From positions 372,001-436,000 of the forward strand of contig NZ_FQWK01000005.1 in the NCBI RefSeq assembly GCF_900129655.1: a stretch of DNA of 64,000 bases, in the 5' to 3' direction. Under the pieces are notes generated by a model. It saw only the letters and a program-made list of their open reading frames with translations, was not told where the DNA came from and made no database searches. The position numbers and the translations under genes are program-made. This DNA is from Bacteroides clarus YIT 12056. GTDB lineage: Bacteria; Bacteroidota; Bacteroidia; Bacteroidales; Bacteroidaceae. Of this stretch, positions 59,035-64,000 are shown one piece after another (position 1 is the first letter of the stretch; every line of letters begins with the position of its first letter).

Positions 59035-59520
59035 ATGGCTATTGTATTTAAAAAGGCATTGTGTAAGAATGTGGCGGATAAGTCGGCGGTGGCAAAGTAT
59101 CATCTGCAGTTGCTTACTTTAGGGCAGAACGTAGGCATCGACCGCATGGTTTATCAGATGAAAGAGAACAGTTCACTTTCCAAAGGAGATATCTTCAGTG
59201 TGATTGCCAATTTCGTGGAGTGTATGCGTACGAATCTATATAACGGACATTCGGTAAATATCCGCGACTTTGGAGTGTTCAGCCTCTCGGCGCGTACCGA
59301 AGGTGCGGAAGCGGAAAAGGATTGTACGGCGAAGAAGATTCGGACGGTACGTATCAATTTCCGCCCCTCTATCGGCGTACGTCCCGACCCCGCTTCCACA
59401 CGTGCGGAAGATGCCATGGAGTTTGTAGACTTGCAGACTTATCTGGATTCCCAGAAGGGTAACGGCGGGAATGGCGCCGCCGCCGGTAATGACGGGGAAG
59501 AAGAGAATTCGTTGGGATGA
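59035..59520 (+). CDS. HU-HIG-family DNA-binding protein
   Basis: A 161-residue protein. The first 125 residues are an HU-type fold (LCKNVADKSAVAKYHLQLL, LSKGDIFSVIANFVECMRTNL, GHSVNIRDFGVFSLS, then a beta arm); the tail is Gly/Asn/Glu rich (NGGNGAAAGNDG), the glycine-rich type of HU-HIG proteins. Typical HU/IHF proteins are about 90 residues, so this is the long Bacteroidetes variant often found near phage-related and capsule loci. It is intact while the divergent replication genes beside it are broken. Confidence 0.88.
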   Translation: MAIVFKKALCKNVADKSAVAKYHLQLLTLGQNVGIDRMVYQMKENSSLSKGDIFSVIANFVECMRTNLYNGHSVNIRDFGVFSLSARTEGAEAEKDCTAKKIRTVRINFRPSIGVRPDPASTRAEDAMEFVDLQTYLDSQKGNGGNGAAAGNDGEEENSLG

Positions 59521-59561
59521 ACCGTATCTGTGTGGTATGAACGAAAATAATGGAATGAAAG

Positions 59562-59867
59562 ATGAAAGCGATTATTGAAAAGGTGTTGGAATGTCTGATG
59601 GCATTCCTTCCGTTCCTGTCCAAACGAGGCAAGAAGAAAATGGAGAAAATGAAAGAGTTCAGCGAATTGGTCAGAGAACAGTATGCGTTCCTGGTCGGGC
59701 AGTTGGAGAAAGTGCTACAGGATTATTTCGGGCTGAATACGCGGGTCAAAGAAATGCATACCGAAATATTCTCGTTGAAAACGAAGCTGGTAAAAGAACT
59801 GCCCCGCCGGTGCATGCGTGAGAGTTGTGATAAAAGACAATCGGAAAATAGCGTAACGGCAATATAG
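59562..59867 (+). CDS. Small coiled-coil protein of unknown function
   Basis: A 101-residue ORF 41 bp after the HU-HIG gene. A hydrophobic start (IIEKVLECLMAFLPFLS) is followed by a Lys-rich turn and a long charged helix (residues 24-80) with coiled-coil-like spacing; the tail has two Cys (RRCMRESCDKR). I do not recognise a named family. Spacing, strand and composition suggest co-expression with the HU-HIG protein as part of the same remnant module. Confidence 0.6.
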   Translation: MKAIIEKVLECLMAFLPFLSKRGKKKMEKMKEFSELVREQYAFLVGQLEKVLQDYFGLNTRVKEMHTEIFSLKTKLVKELPRRCMRESCDKRQSENSVTAI

Positions 59868-59873
59868 AGGTTT

Positions 59874-59905
59874 CGCCCTTGCAGGTTGACAGGCTTGCAG
59901 GGGCG
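59874..59905 (+). terminator. Hairpin after the HU-HIG/coiled-coil pair
   Basis: CGCCCTTGCA (59874-59883) pairs with TGCAGGGGCG (59896-59905) with one G-T pair; a T-rich stretch (CTTCTTTATTCTTT) follows. It marks the right end of the inserted segment before the DUF3467 promoter. Confidence 0.65.
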
Positions 59906-59952
59906 GACTTCTTTATTCTTTCCGGCAGGCGGCTGCTTTTGCTTCGAAGTAT

Positions 59953-59984
59953 TTTGTATGTTCTGAACGAAAGAAGTATATTTG
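59953..59984 (+). promoter_or_regulatory. Promoter of the DUF3467 gene
   Basis: TTTG at 59953-59956 and TATATTTG at 59977-59984 with 20 bp between, 20 bp before the start codon. Confidence 0.65.
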
Positions 59985-60004
59985 CCTCTTAATTATAATA
60001 ATGT

Positions 60005-60325
60005 ATGGATAATATGGAAAATCAAGAGAATAATAACGGACAGTTGCAGATAGAGCTGAAAGAAGAGGTGGCGCAAGGCACTTATGCCAATCTTGCCATC
60101 ATCACTCACTCCAGCTCGGAGTTTATCATGGATTTTATACGGGTGATGCCGGGGATGCCCAAGGCCGGAGTGCAGTCGCGCATTGTGCTGGCGCCCGAGC
60201 ACGCCAAACGCCTGCTGCGCGCGCTTGAAGAAAATATAGGTAAATACGAACGCGCTTTCGGTTCTATCCGTATGCCGGACGAGCAACCTCTTCCGCCGCT
60301 GCCCAACATTAAGGGGGAAGCATAA
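60005..60325 (+). CDS. DUF3467-family protein
   Basis: A 106-residue cytosolic protein. GTYANLAIITHSSSEFIMDFIRVMPG and VLAPEHAKRLLRALEENIGKYE are the DUF3467 blocks. Function is unknown, but its place between rpoC and rpsL is characteristic of Bacteroidetes and hints at a role tied to gene expression. It has its own promoter. Confidence 0.9.
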   Translation: MDNMENQENNNGQLQIELKEEVAQGTYANLAIITHSSSEFIMDFIRVMPGMPKAGVQSRIVLAPEHAKRLLRALEENIGKYERAFGSIRMPDEQPLPPLPNIKGEA

Positions 60326-60349
60326 AATCAAAAAAAAACTTGTAGTGCA

Positions 60350-60379
60350 TTGATTATTCAAAACTTATTAGTATCTTTG
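60350..60379 (+). promoter_or_regulatory. Promoter of rpsL-rpsG-fusA
   Basis: TTG at 60350-60352 and TATCTTTG at 60372-60379 with 19 bp between, about 63 bp before rpsL. Confidence 0.7.
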
Positions 60380-60442
60380 CAGCCCAAAAGTGTATAGTTT
60401 TGAATTAATATAAACAATAATATATAACTAAAAACAATTAAA

Positions 60443-60844
60443 ATGCCTACAATTCAGCAATTAGTAAGAAAAGGACGCGAGGTTTTGGTAGAGAAAAGTA
60501 AGTCTCCCGCCTTGGATTCTTGTCCTCAAAGACGTGGCGTTTGCGTGAGAGTGTACACTACCACTCCGAAGAAACCGAATTCAGCTATGCGTAAAGTAGC
60601 TCGTGTGCGTTTGACCAACGGTAAAGAGGTGAACTCTTACATTCCGGGAGAAGGTCACAACTTGCAGGAACACTCAATCGTATTGGTACGCGGCGGTCGT
60701 GTAAAAGACCTTCCGGGTGTACGTTATCACATCGTTCGTGGTACTTTGGATACAGCAGGCGTTGCCAACCGTACTCAAAGACGTTCCAAATACGGTGCTA
60801 AGCGTCCGAAACCGGGGCAGGCCGCTCCCGCTAAGAAGAAATAA
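60443..60844 (+). CDS. rpsL: 30S ribosomal protein S12
   Basis: A 133-residue decoding-centre protein. [31 protein letters not shown] (the Lys linked to streptomycin resistance is wild-type) and [16 protein letters not shown] are the family blocks, with a basic C-terminal tail. Confidence 0.97.
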   Translation: MPTIQQLVRKGREVLVEKSKSPALDSCPQRRGVCVRVYTTTPKKPNSAMRKVARVRLTNGKEVNSYIPGEGHNLQEHSIVLVRGGRVKDLPGVRYHIVRGTLDTAGVANRTQRRSKYGAKRPKPGQAAPAKKK

Positions 60845-60999
60845 TCAAGCGGCCGAAGCTGATAAACAGTAAAATTAAAAGTAATAACTTACGTTTTAGT
60901 TTGTTGGAAATGCTAAAGGTTGAGTAAACACTCCGGTGGGAGAGTTGAAGAAAACAGAAGTAAACAACCAAGAACGAAAAACATTATTCTTTCAGACAA

Positions 61000-61476
61000 A
61001 TGAGAAAAGCAAAACCTAAAAAACGTATCATCCTTCCGGATCCCGTTTTTAATGATGTGAAAGTTTCCAAGTTCGTTAACCACTTGATGTACGACGGAAA
61101 GAAGAATACCTCTTATGAAATCTTCTACGCCGCTTTGGAAACAGTGAAGAACAAAATGCAGAATGAAGAGAAATCAGCTCTTGAAATCTGGAAAAAAGCT
61201 TTGGACAACGTAACTCCTCAAGTGGAAGTGAAGTCTCGCCGTGTAGGTGGCGCTACTTTCCAAGTTCCTACTGAAATCCGTCCCGACCGCAAGGAGTCAA
61301 TCTCAATGAAAAACCTGATTATTTTTGCGCGCAAGCGTGGCGGTAAGTCTATGGCTGACAAACTGGCTGCTGAAATTATGGATGCTTTCAACGAACAAGG
61401 CGGTGCTTTCAAACGTAAAGAAGATATGCACAGAATGGCTGAAGCTAACCGTGCATTTGCTCATTTCAGATTCTAA
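61000..61476 (+). CDS. rpsG: 30S ribosomal protein S7
   Basis: A 158-residue head assembly protein. [27 protein letters not shown] and [16 protein letters not shown] are typical. The 155-bp spacer before it is long for this operon and may hold a regulatory leader, but no specific structure was recognised. Confidence 0.97.
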   Translation: MRKAKPKKRIILPDPVFNDVKVSKFVNHLMYDGKKNTSYEIFYAALETVKNKMQNEEKSALEIWKKALDNVTPQVEVKSRRVGGATFQVPTEIRPDRKESISMKNLIIFARKRGGKSMADKLAAEIMDAFNEQGGAFKRKEDMHRMAEANRAFAHFRF

Positions 61477-61533
61477 TACTATAAGAAACTAACCAATCGA
61501 AGATTAAAAACTTAAAGTAAAAGGAATTAGAAA

Positions 61534-63651
61534 ATGGCAAAGAATGATTTACATTTGACACGTAATATCGGTATCATGGCCCACATCGATGCCGGAAAGA
61601 CAACAACCTCTGAACGTATTTTGTTTTATACGGGTTTGACCCACAAAATCGGTGAGGTACACGATGGTGCCGCTACAATGGACTGGATGGAGCAAGAGCA
61701 GGAACGTGGTATCACTATCACTTCCGCCGCTACTACCACTCGTTGGAAATATGCCGGTGATACTTATAAAATCAATTTGATTGATACCCCGGGACACGTT
61801 GACTTTACCGCTGAGGTAGAGCGTTCTTTGCGTATTCTTGATGGCGCCGTTGCTGCTTACTGTGCAGTAGGTGGCGTTGAACCGCAATCCGAAACCGTTT
61901 GGCGTCAGGCTGATAAATATAACGTGCCGCGTATCGCATACGTTAATAAAATGGACCGTTCGGGTGCCGATTTCTTCGAAGTTGTTCGCCAGATGAAGGA
62001 CGTTTTGGGTGCTAATCCTTGTCCTATCGTTGTGCCTATCGGTGCTGAAGAGTCTTTCAAAGGTCTGGTAGACCTTATCAAGATGAAAGCTATCTACTGG
62101 CATGATGAAACGATGGGTGCTGACTATACGGTAGAGGAAATCCCGGCCAACCTGATAGACGAAGCTAACGAATGGAGAGATAAAATGCTCGAAAAAGTAG
62201 CTGAGTTTGACGATGCTTTGATGGAGAAATATTTCGATGATCCTTCTACTATCACAGAAGAAGAAGTCTTGAGAGCTCTCCGTAACGCTACAGTACAAAT
62301 GGCTGTTGTTCCTATGTTGTGCGGTTCTTCATTCAAAAACAAGGGTGTACAGACTTTGCTTGACTACGTTTGCGCATTCTTGCCTTCTCCGTTGGATACA
62401 GAAAACGTTGTCGGTACAAATCCCGAAACCGGTGCTGAAGAAGACCGTAAGCCGAGTGAAGACGAAAAGACTTCTGCCTTGGCGTTCAAGATTGCGACCG
62501 ACCCGTATGTAGGCCGTTTGACTTTCTTCCGCGTTTACTCAGGTAAGATTGAAGCCGGTTCTTATATTTACAATTCTCGCTCTGGCAAGAAGGAACGTGT
62601 TTCCCGTCTGTTCCAGATGCACTCAAATAAGCAGAATCCTGTTGAAGTGATTGGTGCCGGTGATATTGGTGCAGGTGTAGGCTTTAAGGATATTCATACC
62701 GGTGATACGCTGTGCGACGAAACTGCGCCGATCGTATTGGAGTCTATGGACTTCCCCGAACCGGTAATCGGTATCGCAGTCGAACCTAAGACTCAGAAGG
62801 ATATGGATAAGCTGTCTAACGGTTTGGCTAAATTGGCCGAAGAAGATCCGACGTTTACAGTCAAGACTGATGAGCAGACAGGCCAGACGGTTATCTCCGG
62901 TATGGGTGAGCTCCACTTGGATATCATCATCGACCGTCTGAAACGTGAGTTCAAGGTTGAATGTAATCAGGGTAAACCTCAGGTTAACTATAAGGAAGCT
63001 ATCACGAAGACTGTTAACTTGCGCGAAGTTTACAAGAAGCAGTCGGGTGGTCGCGGTAAGTTTGCGGATATCATCGTGAATATCGGTCCTGTTGATGAGG
63101 ACTTTACTCAAGGCGGTTTGCAGTTTGTTGACGAAGTGAAGGGCGGTAATATTCCTAAGGAATTCATTCCGTCTGTACAGAAGGGTTTCACAACTGCAAT
63201 GAAGAACGGTGTGTTGGCCGGCTATCCGCTGGATTCACTGAAAGTGACTTTGGTCGACGGTTCTTTCCACCCGGTTGACTCTGACCAGTTGTCATTTGAA
63301 ATATGTGCTATTCAGGCATACAAGAACGCTTGCGCTAAGGCAGGTCCGGTATTGATGGAGCCTATCATGAAGCTGGAAGTTGTTACTCCGGAAGAAAACA
63401 TGGGTGATGTTATCGGTGACTTGAATAAGCGTCGCGGTCAGGTAGAAGGTATGGAATCAAGTCGTTCGGGTGCCCGTATCGTGAAGGCGATGGTTCCGCT
63501 GGCAGAAATGTTCGGTTACGTGACTGCGTTGCGTACTATCACTTCTGGTCGTGCAACTTCTTCAATGGTATATTCTCACCATGCTCAGGTTTCTAACTCT
63601 ATTGCCAAGGCAGTATTGGAAGAAGTAAAAGGTCGTACAGACTTAATCTAA
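61534..63651 (+). CDS. fusA: Elongation factor G
   Basis: A 705-residue translocase GTPase. G1 AHIDAGKTT (residues 17-25), [11 protein letters not shown]3 DTPGHVDF, G4 NKMDRSGAD; domains II-V follow, with [14 protein letters not shown] and the domain IV tip region [12 protein letters not shown]. Bacteroides also carry EF-G2-type paralogues, one of which can act as a pausing or starvation-specific translocase; the context here (rpsL-rpsG-fusA) marks this copy as the housekeeping one. Confidence 0.97.
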   Translation: MAKNDLHLTRNIGIMAHIDAGKTTTSERILFYTGLTHKIGEVHDGAATMDWMEQEQERGITITSAATTTRWKYAGDTYKINLIDTPGHVDFTAEVERSLRILDGAVAAYCAVGGVEPQSETVWRQADKYNVPRIAYVNKMDRSGADFFEVVRQMKDVLGANPCPIVVPIGAEESFKGLVDLIKMKAIYWHDETMGADYTVEEIPANLIDEANEWRDKMLEKVAEFDDALMEKYFDDPSTITEEEVLRALRNATVQMAVVPMLCGSSFKNKGVQTLLDYVCAFLPSPLDTENVVGTNPETGAEEDRKPSEDEKTSALAFKIATDPYVGRLTFFRVYSGKIEAGSYIYNSRSGKKERVSRLFQMHSNKQNPVEVIGAGDIGAGVGFKDIHTGDTLCDETAPIVLESMDFPEPVIGIAVEPKTQKDMDKLSNGLAKLAEEDPTFTVKTDEQTGQTVISGMGELHLDIIIDRLKREFKVECNQGKPQVNYKEAITKTVNLREVYKKQSGGRGKFADIIVNIGPVDEDFTQGGLQFVDEVKGGNIPKEFIPSVQKGFTTAMKNGVLAGYPLDSLKVTLVDGSFHPVDSDQLSFEICAIQAYKNACAKAGPVLMEPIMKLEVVTPEENMGDVIGDLNKRRGQVEGMESSRSGARIVKAMVPLAEMFGYVTALRTITSGRATSSMVYSHHAQVSNSIAKAVLEEVKGRTDLI

Positions 63652-63666
63652 AAAAATAACTAAAGT

Positions 63667-63698
63667 CCGTAGGTTAGCGAATGACTCTTAACCTACGG
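63667..63698 (+). other. Hairpin between fusA and rpsJ
   Basis: CCGTAGGTTA (63667-63676) pairs with TAACCTACGG (63689-63698); outer bases AAAGT/ACTTT extend it past one bulged base. A weak terminator or processing site ahead of the S10 operon. Confidence 0.65.
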
Positions 63699-63742
63699 AA
63701 CTTTATCTTATTATAATAACACTATTAATAATTAAGACAGTA

Positions 63743-64000
63743 ATGAGTCAAAAAATTAGAATCAAACTGAAATCTTACGACCACAACTTGGTTGACAAGT
63801 CAGCTGAGAAGATTGTAAGAACGGTGAAGACGACGGGCGCCATCGTTAGCGGTCCGATTCCTCTTCCTACGCATAAGCGTATCTTTACCGTAAACCGTTC
63901 GACTTTCGTTAACAAGAAGTCGCGTGAACAATTCGAACTCTCTTCTTACAAGAGATTGATCGACATCTATAGCTCAACAGCTAAGACAGTAGATGCTCTG
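63743..64000 (+). CDS. rpsJ: 30S ribosomal protein S10, 3'-truncated by window edge
   Basis: Eighty-six codons are visible before the window ends. [21 protein letters not shown] and [29 protein letters not shown] are the S10 signature. It heads the S10 ribosomal protein operon that presumably continues beyond the window. Confidence 0.96.
   Translation, partial: MSQKIRIKLKSYDHNLVDKSAEKIVRTVKTTGAIVSGPIPLPTHKRIFTVNRSTFVNKKSREQFELSSYKRLIDIYSSTAKTVDAL

Noticed and set aside
58387..59103. Reverse-strand 238-codon frame as an intact gene
   Set aside because: Only its middle resembles a winged-helix replication protein; the N-terminal third is noise crossing the HU-HIG promoter, and the true C-terminus is in another frame. 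Recorded as a pseudogene at 58353-58907.

Overview
The window looks like a chromosomal segment of a Bacteroides-type gut anaerobe (Bacteroidales). Genes are preceded by TTTG / TAnnTTTG promoter elements instead of E. coli-type boxes. There is a SusC/SusD pair with an ECF sigma factor and a FecR anti-sigma factor, many lipoproteins with short signal peptides, a ptb-buk pair, a HU-HIG protein, and the Bacteroidetes gene order rpsU-xerC-hpf-tRNAs-tuf-trpT-secE-nusG-rplKAJL-rpoBC-rpsL-rpsG-fusA-rpsJ. The species cannot be named from sequence alone.

1-8.75 kb: end of a HAD phosphatase, ribF, then a small operon (micro-ORF, CPBP membrane protease, DUF2975 membrane protein, Cro-type repressor) whose promoter lies between two identical TATCG-N5-CGATA dyads. 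Next come a reverse-strand S66 peptidase / glutaminyl-cyclase-like / SufE operon, and ptb-buk. Downstream of buk is a strictly 11-bp-phased array of eleven GTACCA/TGGTAC hexamers, the least explained structure in the window.

8.75-18 kb, reverse strand: ECF sigma, FecR, SusC (with STN signalling domain), SusD, and pnp. The susC leader holds a divergent promoter and a strong terminator on the opposite strand, as expected for a cis-antisense sRNA. 18-31 kb: mixed housekeeping and envelope genes: a cysteine-less TlpA-like lipoprotein, greA with a terminator in its leader, a HIT protein, mannose-1-phosphate guanylyltransferase, tRNA-Leu, a fimbrillin-like lipoprotein, an S12 serine hydrolase, a cobalamin adenosyltransferase, a RecQ-like helicase, an Fe-S repair protein and a beta-barrel protein. 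31-42.5 kb: priA, a tyrosine phosphatase, a PgpH-like HD hydrolase with a two-TM partner, gltX, waaA, a gamma-carbonic anhydrase and aminopeptidase P.

42.7-64 kb: the translation/transcription supercluster. It is interrupted after rpoC by about 2.5 kb that carries two broken replication genes on the reverse strand (a DnaB-like helicase and a DnaD-like protein) and an intact HU-HIG gene plus a small coiled-coil ORF on the forward strand. This looks like the decayed remains of a mobile or phage-related replication module. The window ends inside rpsJ. Two of the convergent gene pairs are separated by perfect inverted repeats of 31-32 bp per arm that probably act as two-way terminators.
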